Part shown: positions 46,591-55,885 of the stretch, in pieces
Numbering within the stretch: the first letter of the stretch is position 1
Layout: each line of letters begins with the position of its first letter
From: Pseudaquidulcibacter saccharophilus
GTDB lineage: Bacteria; Pseudomonadota; Alphaproteobacteria; Caulobacterales; Aquidulcibacteraceae
Length of the DNA stretch: 64,000 bases
Assembly: GCF_019455445.1 (NCBI RefSeq)
Contig: NZ_JAHWUS010000001.1
Span: forward strand, 62,001 to 126,000
Reading direction: 5' to 3'
Translations under genes and position numbers: made by a program
Notes under the pieces: model-generated
What the model saw: the letters and a program-made list of their open reading frames with translations, nothing else
The model's database searches: none
Told to the model about the DNA's origin: nothing

Positions 46591-48004
46591 GCTCGACATA
46601 TTCTTCGATGCCATGCGAAGATCCTTCACGTCCCAGTCCTGATTGTTTAATGCCGCCAAACGGCGCAAGCTCATTTGATGCAAGGCCAGAATTAACCGCA
46701 ACAATCCCTGCCTCTATCGCCTCAGCAACACGGAAAACCCGCCCCAAATCACGTGCATAAAAATATGATGACAGACCAAATGGTGTATCATTCACCATTT
46801 TTAAAACGTCTTCTTCGGTTGTGAACTTAAACACAGGGGCAAGTGGGCCAAAGGTTTCCTCCTGCGCACAAAGCATTTCGGTTGTGACGCCGGTTAATAG
46901 TGTTGGCTCAAAAAAAGTTCCACCGAGCGCATGGGGCTTGCCGCCCAATTCCAACTTTGCACCTTTTGAAAGCGCATCATCAATATGGGATTGCACTTTT
47001 TTGACTGCCTTCTCATCAATCAAAGGCCCTTGTGTAACGCCATCATCAGTTCCGACACCAACTTTTAAGGCCGCAATTTTTCCACGCAAAATGCCAACAA
47101 ATTCATCATAGATGCTATCTTGAACAAATACCCGATTAGCACAGACACATGTTTGCCCAGTGTTACGGAATTTGGATGCCATTAAACCTTCTGCGGCCGC
47201 CTCTAAATCAGCATCATCAAACACTATGAATGCTGCATTGCCGCCAAGTTCAAGCGCTAATTTTTTAACCGTATCGGCGCATTGCTTCATCAATATTTTC
47301 CCAACCGCCGTAGAGCCGGTAAATGAAAGCCCGCGCACAATTTCGCTATCGCACCAAACCTTGCCAATTTCCTGCGCATTACCGTTTACAATATTCAAAA
47401 CGCCATTGGGAATACCCGCGCGAATTGCCAACTCGCCAAGTGCAAAGGCGGTTAATGGGGTTTCCGACGCCGGCTTACAAACCACTGTGCAACCAGCCGC
47501 CAATGCAGGTGAAACTTTGCGGGTTATCATTGCCGCAGGAAAATTCCATGGAGTTATAGCCGCAACAACCCCAAGTGGTTGACGCAAAACCAAAATTCTT
47601 GCGTCCGCTTTTGGCGAAGGTATAGTTTCACCATAAATGCGCTTTGCCTCTTCGGCAAAAAATTCAACAAAACTTGCAGCGTAAAGGATTTCCCCCTTGG
47701 CTTCGGCCAATGGTTTTCCTTGTTCAGTAGTTAGGATAAGTGCCAAATCATCCAAATTGGCAATCATTAAATCATACCAATTTCTAAGGATTGTTGCGCG
47801 TTCTTTAGCTGTCTTTGCACCCCATGCCTTAAGGGCAGAATTTGCGGCATTCAAAGCATCTTGAGCGGCATCGCCACCTTCGAAAGCCACATCTGCGATT
47901 TTCTCACCCGTACCAGGATTAGTTACAATACCACCGATTTTGCCGCACCATTCGCCATTAATAAGGTTTTGGGTTTTAAAAAGGGTTTTATCTTTTAAAT
48001 TCAT
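46559..48004 (-). CDS. NAD(P)-dependent succinate-semialdehyde dehydrogenase family enzyme
   Basis: 481 residues from the ATG at 48004, after AAGGGC; the frame to 48031 has no better signal. ALDH motifs: TPWNFPAAMITRKVSPALAAG, FTGSTAVGKILM, catalytic glutamate in LELGGNAAF, catalytic cysteine in NTGQTCVCANR, and EETFGPLAPVFKF. Best match is the GabD/DavD group (SSADH), with AEAKGEILYAASFVEFFAEEAKRIYGETIPSPKADARI in part. It lies ten bases downstream of the PuuB-like oxidase, so it may also oxidise the gamma-glutamyl aldehyde that PuuB makes (PuuC role). Confidence 0.9.
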   Translation of the reverse strand: MNLKDKTLFKTQNLINGEWCGKIGGIVTNPGTGEKIADVAFEGGDAAQDALNAANSALKAWGAKTAKERATILRNWYDLMIANLDDLALILTTEQGKPLAEAKGEILYAASFVEFFAEEAKRIYGETIPSPKADARILVLRQPLGVVAAITPWNFPAAMITRKVSPALAAGCTVVCKPASETPLTAFALGELAIRAGIPNGVLNIVNGNAQEIGKVWCDSEIVRGLSFTGSTAVGKILMKQCADTVKKLALELGGNAAFIVFDDADLEAAAEGLMASKFRNTGQTCVCANRVFVQDSIYDEFVGILRGKIAALKVGVGTDDGVTQGPLIDEKAVKKVQSHIDDALSKGAKLELGGKPHALGGTFFEPTLLTGVTTEMLCAQEETFGPLAPVFKFTTEEDVLKMVNDTPFGLSSYFYARDLGRVFRVAEAIEAGIVAVNSGLASNELAPFGGIKQSGLGREGSSHGIEEYVELKYIYLGLGA

Positions 48005-48014
48005 CTTTTTGCCC

Positions 48015-49301
48015 TTATGGTAATTTATCAAGCACTGAATAATATGAAAGTGCCGCAGTTAATAGCGGAAAGCGTAAAAAACGACCGCCAGGGAAATCAG
48101 GGATTTTTAAGGCACTTAGAGTTTTGAAATATTTATCATCCCCCAATAATGCGATTCCCAAAATTTTACCAAAAAAAGGTGCAAGTAAAACACCCTGCCC
48201 CGAATATCCAGCGCTAATGAATGTATTTTTCCCAACCTTATTAACAAATGGAAGTCTGGTTGGGGTTATGCCAACACGCCCACCCCATGCAAAATCAATT
48301 TTGGTATTTGCAAGGTTAGGATAAATTTTAACAAGATTATTGCGCACAAATCCCGCAATATCCCTTGGCATGGCATCGGAATATTTTTCGCCGCCACCGA
48401 AAAGCAGCCGACTATCCGCGGTTTTGTGAAAATAATTAACGACAAATCGTGTATCCATACCACCCGCAGCATTTGGCAAAATTTCATCACCCAATGGTTC
48501 AGTGGCAATAACGAAATTACCAATCGGCATTATTTTGGCGTCAATTTTTTTATTGATCCCCTCAATATAGCCATCGCCACATAAAAGGATTTTATCGGCC
48601 CTTATTTGTGCTTTAGTGGTTTTTATAATATTACCTTCAACACTTAAAACCCGTGTATTTTCATAGATTTTCGCACCATTTTTAACTGCCGCAGAGGCAA
48701 TGCCATACAATAATTTCAACGGGTGAATTTTTCCCGCACCATTATCTTTTATACCGCCATAATAAACATCACTGCCCAAGGCATTGGCACATTCATTTTT
48801 GTCCAAGATTTCAAATTTATCATAATCATATTGCGCGGCCATAAATTCGGCATCGCTTTTAAGCCATTCAAGTAATGAGGGGCGATGCGCCGCAAATACC
48901 AAACCGTTTTTATAATCGGCATTAATTTCATATTTCGCCATAAGCGCATGAAGGTTGGTTTTTGCGGCCTCGGCAATATTCCATAAATCATGGGCAGCTG
49001 TTACACCAATTTTTTCTTCAAACCATTTTTGATCATGTCTATAACCGCTACAAACCAGCCCGCCATTACGGCCAGACGCGCCATAACCAATTTCATTGGC
49101 CTCCAATAAGCAGACATTCACACCATTTTCCGCCAATGCAAGTGCGGCACCAAGTCCGGTTAGCCCACCGCCAACAACAGCAACTGAAAAATCAGCATTT
49201 TCACCCAATTCTTGCACAGCAAATGGGCGTTTGGCACTATTATGATAATAAGTCATAGGTGCTTTAAAAGTTTTTTCAGATAGATTATTTTGTAATACCA
49301 T
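48015..49301 (-). CDS. FAD-dependent oxidase, gamma-glutamylputrescine oxidase-like (PuuB/OrdL)
   Basis: 428 residues. DAO-fold flavoenzyme: SVAVVGGGLTGLGAALALAENG (FAD GxGxxG), LLEANEIGYGASGRNGGLVCSG (the ASGRNGG phrase is typical of PuuB/OrdL), and the C-terminal GYSGQGVLLAPFFGKIL. It oxidises gamma-glutamylputrescine to the aldehyde with H2O2 release in the Puu pathway. First gene of a two-gene minus-strand unit with the aldehyde dehydrogenase and divergent from the GntR regulator, with a GTTATAAC operator copy 60 bases upstream. An alternative start is ATG at 49256 (MTYYHNSAKRP). Confidence 0.9.
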   Translation of the reverse strand: MVLQNNLSEKTFKAPMTYYHNSAKRPFAVQELGENADFSVAVVGGGLTGLGAALALAENGVNVCLLEANEIGYGASGRNGGLVCSGYRHDQKWFEEKIGVTAAHDLWNIAEAAKTNLHALMAKYEINADYKNGLVFAAHRPSLLEWLKSDAEFMAAQYDYDKFEILDKNECANALGSDVYYGGIKDNGAGKIHPLKLLYGIASAAVKNGAKIYENTRVLSVEGNIIKTTKAQIRADKILLCGDGYIEGINKKIDAKIMPIGNFVIATEPLGDEILPNAAGGMDTRFVVNYFHKTADSRLLFGGGEKYSDAMPRDIAGFVRNNLVKIYPNLANTKIDFAWGGRVGITPTRLPFVNKVGKNTFISAGYSGQGVLLAPFFGKILGIALLGDDKYFKTLSALKIPDFPGGRFLRFPLLTAALSYYSVLDKLP

Positions 49302-49355
49302 TTTAGCTATTGTAAGGTTGCATATTCTGTTTCATAAATAAAAATGTAATGTAAA

Positions 49356-49371
49356 ATTCGTTATAACAATC
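49356..49371. promoter_or_regulatory. GntR-type operator copy 1 (divergent puuB/gntR)
   Basis: ATTCGTTATAACAATC, with the eight-base palindromic core GTTATAAC at 49360-49367, in the 143-base gap between the divergent oxidase and regulator genes. The same core occurs before the aminotransferase operon and, with one change, around the second potF gene. Confidence 0.6.
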
Positions 49372-49444
49372 ATTTATTTCCGCAAAGATGTCAATGATTG
49401 TTCTTTATGATTTATTTTGAAGACGCAATCACTGGAAATAATTA

Positions 49445-50107
49445 ATGACGGAAACAATTGAAGACGTTGAAAATAAGCCTCCACTGCACGAAGCAATTTA
49501 TAAAAAATTGCGCTTACTATTGGAAACGGGTGCATTAGCCCCCGGGCAGGCATTGTCATTACGAAATTTGGCGCATTCGTTTGAAGGCTCGGTTACGCCG
49601 GTTCGCGATGCGGTTTGGCGTCTTGCCGCAGAGGGGGCATTATATATTGGCCCAACCCGCCGTATTTCTGTTCCAACTCTAAGCAGGAATCAGGTGCGTG
49701 AATTAATGCGTGTTCGTGCACTGCTTGAACCAGAAGCGGCGATTTTAGCGCTTGATAATATTACGCCTGAAATTATATCGCAAATGCGCGCCTATGATGC
49801 CGAACTTAACAAGGCGGCAATGGAAGGCAATGTGCAGGAATATATGGCAAATAACCATGCATTCCATTTTACACTTTATGCGGCATCAAATTCAGATGTT
49901 TTAATACCTCTTATTGAAAGTATTTGGGTGCGCTTTGGTCCTTATATGCGCCATGCTTATCCAGATGTTGCAGGTATGGAAGGCGTTGAAGATCATCATG
50001 CGCAAGCATTAGATGCATTGGAAAAGCGCGATGCAATTGCCCTTAAACGCGCTATTAAAGCCGATATTGGCGATGGTGAACAATTTTTGTTACATGAAAT
50101 GGAATAA
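49445..50107 (+). CDS. GntR family regulator, FadR/FCD subfamily
   Basis: 220 residues. N-terminal winged helix: LHEAIYKKLRLLLETGALAPGQALSLRNLAHSFEGSVTPVRDAVWRLAAEGAL (quoted in part: AIYKKLR, GSVTPVRDAVWRLAAEGAL). C-terminal FCD domain with the metal/ligand residues in VRALLEPEAAILA, NHAFHFTLYAAS and VEDHHAQALDAL. It stands between the two arms of the polyamine catabolism locus, and copies of a GTTATAAC palindrome flank it, so it is the likely repressor, released by a polyamine or pathway intermediate (inference). Confidence 0.92.
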   Translation: MTETIEDVENKPPLHEAIYKKLRLLLETGALAPGQALSLRNLAHSFEGSVTPVRDAVWRLAAEGALYIGPTRRISVPTLSRNQVRELMRVRALLEPEAAILALDNITPEIISQMRAYDAELNKAAMEGNVQEYMANNHAFHFTLYAASNSDVLIPLIESIWVRFGPYMRHAYPDVAGMEGVEDHHAQALDALEKRDAIALKRAIKADIGDGEQFLLHEME

Positions 50108-50146
50108 ATTCTGTCCCCACTTGACAGTGACAGAATTAACGCCTTA

Positions 50147-50164
50147 TATTTGTTATAACAAATA
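50147..50164. promoter_or_regulatory. GntR-type operator copy 2 (perfect palindrome)
   Basis: TATTTGTTATAACAAATA, an 18-base perfect palindrome 21 bases before the aminotransferase start codon and 40 bases after the gntR stop. It is the best copy of the motif. Confidence 0.7.
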
Positions 50165-50185
50165 CAAAGAACATCAGGGTGTTTT

Positions 50186-51601
50186 GTGAGTGGAATTAGC
50201 GATAGTATAACCGAATCTAATAAGCCCTTGGTAAAAAGGGTAAATCGCGACTTATTGAAAAAATTCATTGCCTCGGCACGTGCTGATTATATTGCCGCCC
50301 GCCCCAAATGCTTTGCCGCCCATGAAATAACTGGCAAATCTGGCAATGCAACCGGATTTTTGGGTGGGGTCCCGCAACATTGGATGCTTGATTGGTCCAC
50401 CCCATTCCCGCTTCAGATAAAATCGGCCAAAGGCTGTAAAGTCACTGATATTGATGACAATGAATTAATTGATTTATGCCTTGGCGATACGGGGGCAATG
50501 TTTGGGCATTCGCCGGAAATTATCGCAAGTGCATTAAAAGATGCGGCAGAAAATGGCCTTACCACCATGTTGCCAAGCCAGTATTGCGCCGAAGTTGGGC
50601 AGAAATTGGTAGAGATTTTTGGCCTTCCATATTGGCAATTGGCGCTTTCGGCTTCGGATGCCAACCGCTTTGCACTTCGTGTGGCGCGCCTTGCCACCGG
50701 CCGCCAAAAAATACTTGTTTTTGATGGTTGCTACCATGGTGCGGTTGATGAAACCACCGTCTATCTTGATGGGCGCGGCAAAACCAGCGCCAAGCCGTCT
50801 TTATGGGGGTCTGCGTTTGATCCCGCAATAAATACCTATTGTGTTCCTTTTAATGACAAAGAAGAAATCTATGCCACATTAATGGGTGAAGATGTTGCAT
50901 GTGTAATTATGGAACCTGCACTTACCAATTGTGGCATTGTGCCACCAAAGCCAGGCTTTTTGGAATTTGTGGTGGAAACTGCACACAAATTTGGAACCTA
51001 TGTCTTATTTGATGAGACACATACATTATCAAGTGGTTATGGCGGCTATTGCCGAATTAACAATCTTGGCCCTGATTTATTTGTTGCCGGCAAGGCGGTG
51101 GCGGGCGGTGTTCCCACCGCAATTTGGGGCATAAGCGAAGACGTAAAACAACGTCTTGATGATGCACGCGCGGTTTTGCCAATTGGTCATTCGGGAATTG
51201 GCACAACATTGGGCGGATCATTGTTACAATTGTCTGCACTTTATGGCTCATTAAACCAACTTGTCACCCCAGAAACCTATGACAAGATGCTTGCCACCGC
51301 GCAAATACTTGAAGATGAACTAAACAAAATAATTTCTGAATTCTCGCTTGATTGGTCGGTTATTCGCATTGGCGCGCGAATGGAAATTATATTCTCAAAA
51401 ACAATCCCGCAAAATGCCGAAGAAATGCGGGCTCTATTCGACCATGAACTTGAGGAGGCGTTGCACCTTGGGTTACTTAATCTCGGCTTTTTGGTTACGC
51501 CATTTCACAACATGCTTTTGGCAGGACCAGATTTAACCAAAGAAAACATTTTGAATTATGCCCAATCTGTGCGACAAATAATCGGGCAAATTTGCGATTA
51601 A
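50186..51601 (+). CDS. Class III PLP-dependent aminotransferase
   Basis: 471 residues from a GTG at 50186 after CAGGGT. Class III aminotransferase fold: VTDIDDNELIDLCLGDTGAMFGHSPEII, DGCYHGAVDET, VIMEPALTNCGIVPP, PLP aspartate in YVLFDETHTLSSGYGG, and the Schiff-base lysine in LFVAGKAVAGGVPTAIWG. It resembles glutamate-1-semialdehyde aminomutase-like transaminases more than GabT. In this locus it could remove the amino group from GABA, gamma-glutamyl products or the polyamine itself. First gene of a plus-strand operon with two glutamine-synthetase-like genes and potF. Confidence 0.9.
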   Translation: MSGISDSITESNKPLVKRVNRDLLKKFIASARADYIAARPKCFAAHEITGKSGNATGFLGGVPQHWMLDWSTPFPLQIKSAKGCKVTDIDDNELIDLCLGDTGAMFGHSPEIIASALKDAAENGLTTMLPSQYCAEVGQKLVEIFGLPYWQLALSASDANRFALRVARLATGRQKILVFDGCYHGAVDETTVYLDGRGKTSAKPSLWGSAFDPAINTYCVPFNDKEEIYATLMGEDVACVIMEPALTNCGIVPPKPGFLEFVVETAHKFGTYVLFDETHTLSSGYGGYCRINNLGPDLFVAGKAVAGGVPTAIWGISEDVKQRLDDARAVLPIGHSGIGTTLGGSLLQLSALYGSLNQLVTPETYDKMLATAQILEDELNKIISEFSLDWSVIRIGARMEIIFSKTIPQNAEEMRALFDHELEEALHLGLLNLGFLVTPFHNMLLAGPDLTKENILNYAQSVRQIIGQICD

Positions 51602-51611
51602 CAGGGATATC

Positions 51612-52982
51612 ATGACTGAATATCAGGACGACCATAAAATCCTAGAAAACTTCATCCGCGAAAAGGGTGTTAGTGAGATTGAATTAATTTTGCCCGATAT
51701 GAACGGAATTGTGCGTGGTAAAGTTGTTCCGGCATCACGCTTTTTGCACGGGGTTTCACGGCGCACCTTGCGAATTGCTTCATCAATTTTGACCGTTACG
51801 ATGACGGGTGATTACCCAACCTTACCAAACGGCGAAGATGAGTCGGTACAAGACCCCGATTGCGTATTGCAACCCGACCCAATTTCAATTCGTGTTGCCC
51901 CTGGTTATTCGACCCCCACCGCCTTTGTTATGACTGATGCATTAAAAAATGACGGCACACCAATTGATATTGCGCCACGCCAAGTTTTACGCCGTGTTCT
52001 TGCACTTTATGAAGCAAAAGGATGGGAACCAATTGTTGCACCAGAGCTTGAGTTCTTTTTAACCGCCCGAAATATTGACCCCGATTTACCACTTGAAACA
52101 CCAATCGGACGTTCAGGGCGCGCCGAAACCGTTTCTCAACCATATGGGCTAGAGGCAATCAACGAATATGAAGACCTAATTGAACAGGTTTACGAGTATT
52201 GCGAAGTCGCCGATATTGACATCGACACCATGATTCACGAAGCGGGCGCAGCGCAGCTTGAGGTGAACTTTAATCACGGTGGCTCGATGATGCTTGCCGA
52301 CCAAGTGTTAATGTTCAAACGTATTTTCCGCCAAGTGGCGATGCAAAACGGCGTTTATGGAACATTCATGGCAAAGCCGATGGATAACCAACCGGGTTCC
52401 GCAATGCATATCCACCAATCGTTAGTGGATATGGAAAGCGGCAAAAACCTGTTCGCACTTGAAAATGGCGAGGATTCGCCGATTTTCCGCTCTTTTATAG
52501 CCGGATTGCAGCGGTTCTTACCTGAATGCGCACCATTATTTGCACCAAACGTAAATAGTTTCCGCAGGATGCGCCCGCAATATGATGCGCCAATTAACGT
52601 TCAATGGGGTCGCGATAACCGTTCATGTGGATTACGGGTTCCTTTATCTGATGGGCAAAACCGCCGTGTTGAAAACCGCCTTCCTGGGGCGGATTGTAAC
52701 CCATATTTGGCAATTGCCGCTTCGCTTGCATGTGGTTATGTTGGTATTGAAATGGGTCTTGAGCCCACCGCACCATTACAAGGTTCGGCGTATAAATTAC
52801 CACGATCTTTACCGCGCACCCTTGATGAGGCATTAGACAGATTTGCAATTTGCGGCCCAGTGCGCGAAGTTTTGGGCGAAGATTTCTGCAAAACTTTCTT
52901 TGCGGTCAAAGAAATGGAATTGGATCATTTTGAAGGTGTGGTTTCGGCATGGGAACGTGAACACCTGTTATTAAAAGTGTAG
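51612..52982 (+). CDS. Glutamine synthetase family protein, probable gamma-glutamylputrescine synthetase (copy 1)
   Basis: 456 residues. Glutamine-synthetase fold with a short N-terminal beta-grasp (ELILPDMNGIVRGKVVPA), catalytic-domain motifs APELEFFL, EAGAAQLEVNFNHG, FMAKPMDNQPGSAMHIHQSL, NRSCGLRVP and ENRLPGADCNPYLAIAA. Family knowledge: PuuA-type members glutamylate putrescine or other amines with ATP. It lacks the adenylylation-loop region of true GlnA, as PuuA does. Ten bases after the aminotransferase, eleven before copy 2. Confidence 0.9.
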   Translation: MTEYQDDHKILENFIREKGVSEIELILPDMNGIVRGKVVPASRFLHGVSRRTLRIASSILTVTMTGDYPTLPNGEDESVQDPDCVLQPDPISIRVAPGYSTPTAFVMTDALKNDGTPIDIAPRQVLRRVLALYEAKGWEPIVAPELEFFLTARNIDPDLPLETPIGRSGRAETVSQPYGLEAINEYEDLIEQVYEYCEVADIDIDTMIHEAGAAQLEVNFNHGGSMMLADQVLMFKRIFRQVAMQNGVYGTFMAKPMDNQPGSAMHIHQSLVDMESGKNLFALENGEDSPIFRSFIAGLQRFLPECAPLFAPNVNSFRRMRPQYDAPINVQWGRDNRSCGLRVPLSDGQNRRVENRLPGADCNPYLAIAASLACGYVGIEMGLEPTAPLQGSAYKLPRSLPRTLDEALDRFAICGPVREVLGEDFCKTFFAVKEMELDHFEGVVSAWEREHLLLKV

Positions 52983-52993
52983 GGGAAGATTGA

Positions 52994-54385
52994 TTGACTA
53001 AAGGTCACACAGCGCAAATCGCAAACTGGGCAGAAGCGGAAAGCTTTTTAAACGCCAATCCACAAATTAAATATATTGACATTATTTATTCCCCCCTTAC
53101 CGATGTTCCACGCGGTAAACGTATCCGCGCGCATGAACTGAAATCGGTTTATAATCACGGTCGCTATTTACCGGGCTCTATTGCCGTGGTTGATACAATG
53201 GGCGCAGATTGTGAAGATACCGGTCTTGTTTGGGAAGATGGTGACGCCGACCGCCTTGGTAAACCTGCAACCAACACCATTTTCAAAGCACCTTGGCTTG
53301 GGGACGATGTCGCACAATGTGTTTTGTCGCTTTATGAGCTTGATGGCAAACAAAACGACCTTGACCCACGTTATATCCTGCAACACGTGATTGATTTATT
53401 CGCCGCCGAAGGCCTGACACCCGATGTCGCATGCGAATTTGAATTTTTCCTTTGCGCAAAGCGTGAATATGGTGAACGACCACGAATTGGTAAATCAACT
53501 GTAACCAACCATACACCAATCGGTCACGAGGTTTATGGCCTGCGCGAGCTTGATGATTATATGGATTTTTTGCGCGACATTAATGATGCCGCAGAAGCCC
53601 AAGGATTACCGATTGAGGCGGCAATTTCCGAATTCTCTCCTGGGCAACTTGAAATCGGTCTTGAACATCGCGCAGATGCTTTGCGGGTTGCCGATGAGGC
53701 AATGATGTTTAAAAGACTTGTTAAAGGGGTTGCCGTTAAACATGGTTTTGAGGCCACCTTTATGGCAAAACCTTTTGCTGGGCTTGCCGGCAACGGACAA
53801 CACCTTCACGTTAGTCTTTTGAATGAAAAAGGTGAAAATGTTTTTGCTTCAGAAGATGTTACCGGCTCACCTCTTGTGAAACATGCAATTGCCGGGATGC
53901 AGGCAATGATGCCATCATCAATGGCGATTTTTGCGCCAAATGCCAATTCATATCGCCGCTTTGTTGGCAATTCATATGCGCCAATTGCCTCAACATGGGG
54001 GGTAAATAATCGCACAGTTGGTTTAAGAATCACTGCGGGCGCACCAAATACTCGCCATATTGAACACCGAATTTCTGGCGCCGATGCCAGCCCCTATTTA
54101 GGTTTAGCAGCAATGTTAGCAGGGGTTTATCATGGCATTAAAAATAAACTCGAACCAAGTGAAATGGTGGTCGGTGATGGCTATTCGCAAATGGAAAAAG
54201 CGCCAAACCAACTGCCATTAAATTGGTTTAGCGCGGTTGATAAATTTGAAAACTGTCCACTTGTGGGACAATATCTGGGTCAAAGATTCCAGAAAATGTA
54301 TTCAATTATCAAACATACAGAGCAAAATAGATTCTTTAGCGCCATCTCACTTGAAGATTATGACTGGTATTTTCGCAACGCCTGA
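52994..54385 (+). CDS. Glutamine synthetase family protein, probable polyamine glutamylase (copy 2)
   Basis: 463 residues with a TTG start at 52994 after GGGGAAG. Same fold as copy 1: IDIIYSPLTDVPRGKRIRAHEL, VACEFEFFLCA, AISEFSPGQLEIGLEH, FMAKPFAGLAGNGQHLHVSLL, NNRTVGLRITAGAPNTRHIEHRISGADASPYL in part. The two copies are only distantly similar outside motifs, so they probably differ in amine substrate (for example putrescine against spermidine, or ethanolamine). Cotranscribed with copy 1 and the following potF gene. Confidence 0.9.
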   Translation: MTKGHTAQIANWAEAESFLNANPQIKYIDIIYSPLTDVPRGKRIRAHELKSVYNHGRYLPGSIAVVDTMGADCEDTGLVWEDGDADRLGKPATNTIFKAPWLGDDVAQCVLSLYELDGKQNDLDPRYILQHVIDLFAAEGLTPDVACEFEFFLCAKREYGERPRIGKSTVTNHTPIGHEVYGLRELDDYMDFLRDINDAAEAQGLPIEAAISEFSPGQLEIGLEHRADALRVADEAMMFKRLVKGVAVKHGFEATFMAKPFAGLAGNGQHLHVSLLNEKGENVFASEDVTGSPLVKHAIAGMQAMMPSSMAIFAPNANSYRRFVGNSYAPIASTWGVNNRTVGLRITAGAPNTRHIEHRISGADASPYLGLAAMLAGVYHGIKNKLEPSEMVVGDGYSQMEKAPNQLPLNWFSAVDKFENCPLVGQYLGQRFQKMYSIIKHTEQNRFFSAISLEDYDWYFRNA

Positions 54386-54433
54386 TATAAAGGGCAAATA
54401 ATTTTATTATTTTTGCGAATATGGGGTTATATC

Positions 54434-55588
54434 ATGAGCGAGATAAAGCTTTCGGCACAAGAAGTTGCGCGTTTCTTGAATGGTAATGCGCGTTCAAGAC
54501 GCGCATTTATGGCGGCATTTGGTGCGACTGCGGCGGCATTTACGGTTTCTGCATGTTCAAAAGGCGGCGCAAAGAGTGGTGAAACTGCCAAAATTGTAAT
54601 TCCAAATTCGGAAAAGCAACCGCTTAAATTCTATAATTGGGATACTTATATAGGTGAAACCACACTTGATGATTTTAAAGCCGCATCTGATGTTCCGGTT
54701 GAAATGACGCTTTTTGCCAATAATGACGAATTATTTGCGAAATTTCGTGCCGGCAACCCTGGTTATGACGTAATTATGCCATCAAACGAATATGTTACCC
54801 GCATGGCACAGGCCGGCTTGTTAGAGCCATTGGATCATTCAAAAATTCCAAACCTTAAAAACCTTGCACCACAATTCTTTGACCCTGAATATGACCGTGG
54901 CAGCAAATATTCAGCAACATATACATGGCTTGTGGTTGGGGTTGGTTATCGTAAGTCGGCAATGAAAAATGGGGTTGCACCGGATTCATGGAAAACCATT
55001 TTTGATTCTGATGAATATAAAGGACGAATTTCACTTCCTGGGGAATCAATGGATTTATTCCGCCTTACATTTAAATATCTTGGTCACTCCGTGAATGATT
55101 ATACGCCGGAACTTATTAAGCAGGCAGAAGAAATTCTTATCAAACAAAAAGCCAACATCAAAAACTTCCATGATGATAATGGACAGGATTTATTGCTTTC
55201 TAAAGAAGTTGATTTGGTTGTCGAATTGAATGGCGATATTGCACAGGTTCGAAATGAAGATGATGATATTGATTTCATCGTTCCCAAAGAAGGCTCACTA
55301 TTAAACACTGATTGCATGTGTATTCCTAAAGGCGCACCAAGCCCAAACAATGCCCATGCCTTCATTAATTATATTCTTGATGGCAAAGTTGGTGCCGAAA
55401 TCACCAAAACCATCCTTTATCCAACCCCGAACGATGCCGCAAAAGCATTGATGGATGACGGTTATAAAACCAATACTATCATCTTCCCACCAGCTGATCA
55501 GATGAAGAATTGTGAATATGGCAAATATCTCGGTGATAAATATGCACAAGATATTGAAGCGGCAATGAACCGTGTGCGTGCCAGCTAA
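54434..55588 (+). CDS. potF: Polyamine ABC transporter substrate-binding lipoprotein (copy 1)
   Basis: 384 residues from the ATG at 54434. The N-terminus NARSRRAFMAAFGATAAAFTVSAC combines a twin-arginine motif (SRRAFM) with a lipobox ending VSAC, so it is a Tat-exported lipoprotein tethered to the membrane. The body is PotD/PotF-like: PLKFYNWDTYIGETTLDDF, YDVIMPSNEYVTRMAQAGLLEPLDHSKIP, LNTDCMCIPKGAPSPNNAHAFINYI in part. It captures polyamine for the permease. Very close paralogue of the gene 300 bases downstream, but separated from it by a terminator; this copy belongs to the catabolic operon. Confidence 0.93.
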   Translation: MSEIKLSAQEVARFLNGNARSRRAFMAAFGATAAAFTVSACSKGGAKSGETAKIVIPNSEKQPLKFYNWDTYIGETTLDDFKAASDVPVEMTLFANNDELFAKFRAGNPGYDVIMPSNEYVTRMAQAGLLEPLDHSKIPNLKNLAPQFFDPEYDRGSKYSATYTWLVVGVGYRKSAMKNGVAPDSWKTIFDSDEYKGRISLPGESMDLFRLTFKYLGHSVNDYTPELIKQAEEILIKQKANIKNFHDDNGQDLLLSKEVDLVVELNGDIAQVRNEDDDIDFIVPKEGSLLNTDCMCIPKGAPSPNNAHAFINYILDGKVGAEITKTILYPTPNDAAKALMDDGYKTNTIIFPPADQMKNCEYGKYLGDKYAQDIEAAMNRVRAS

Positions 55589-55597
55589 TTAAGCAAA

Positions 55598-55613
55598 ATT
55601 TGTTGTAACACTT
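55598..55613. promoter_or_regulatory. GntR-type operator copy 3 (imperfect)
   Basis: ATTTGTTGTAACACTT, which matches the perfect copy at 50147 except for one core change and a weaker right arm, ten bases after the first potF stop. Confidence 0.4.
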
Positions 55614-55620
55614 ATTGCTA

Positions 55621-55663
55621 ATACTAATGCGCGGTGATTTTTTGCCGCGCATTAGTGTTTTTG
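55621..55663 (+). terminator. Terminator between the two potF genes
   Basis: ACTAATGCGCGG (55623-55634) and CCGCGCATTAGT (55645-55656) form a perfect 12-base stem followed by GTTTTTG. It separates the catabolic operon from the transporter operon. Confidence 0.9.
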
Positions 55664-55843
55664 TGTGTTAAATACTGCTGAAATCGTGTTTTTCATTTGA
55701 CAAATTGCCAATTTGCACAATGATTAAGCATAAAAGGGCAAAAGAACCCAAATTTTGGATGGAAACGTCAAACATTGCAAATAGAATCGTTTCTCCCCAT
55801 CGATTCTAGTTAAAGTTTGTGGTTGATATTTCATTACGCACAG

Positions 55844-55859
55844 AATTGTTATGACAATT
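55844..55859. promoter_or_regulatory. GntR-type operator copy 4 (before the transporter operon)
   Basis: AATTGTTATGACAATT, a palindrome with one mismatched pair, 26 bases before the second potF start codon. Confidence 0.55.
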
Positions 55860-55885
55860 TTTGAAGTATGAGTAAGGGTGAGACA

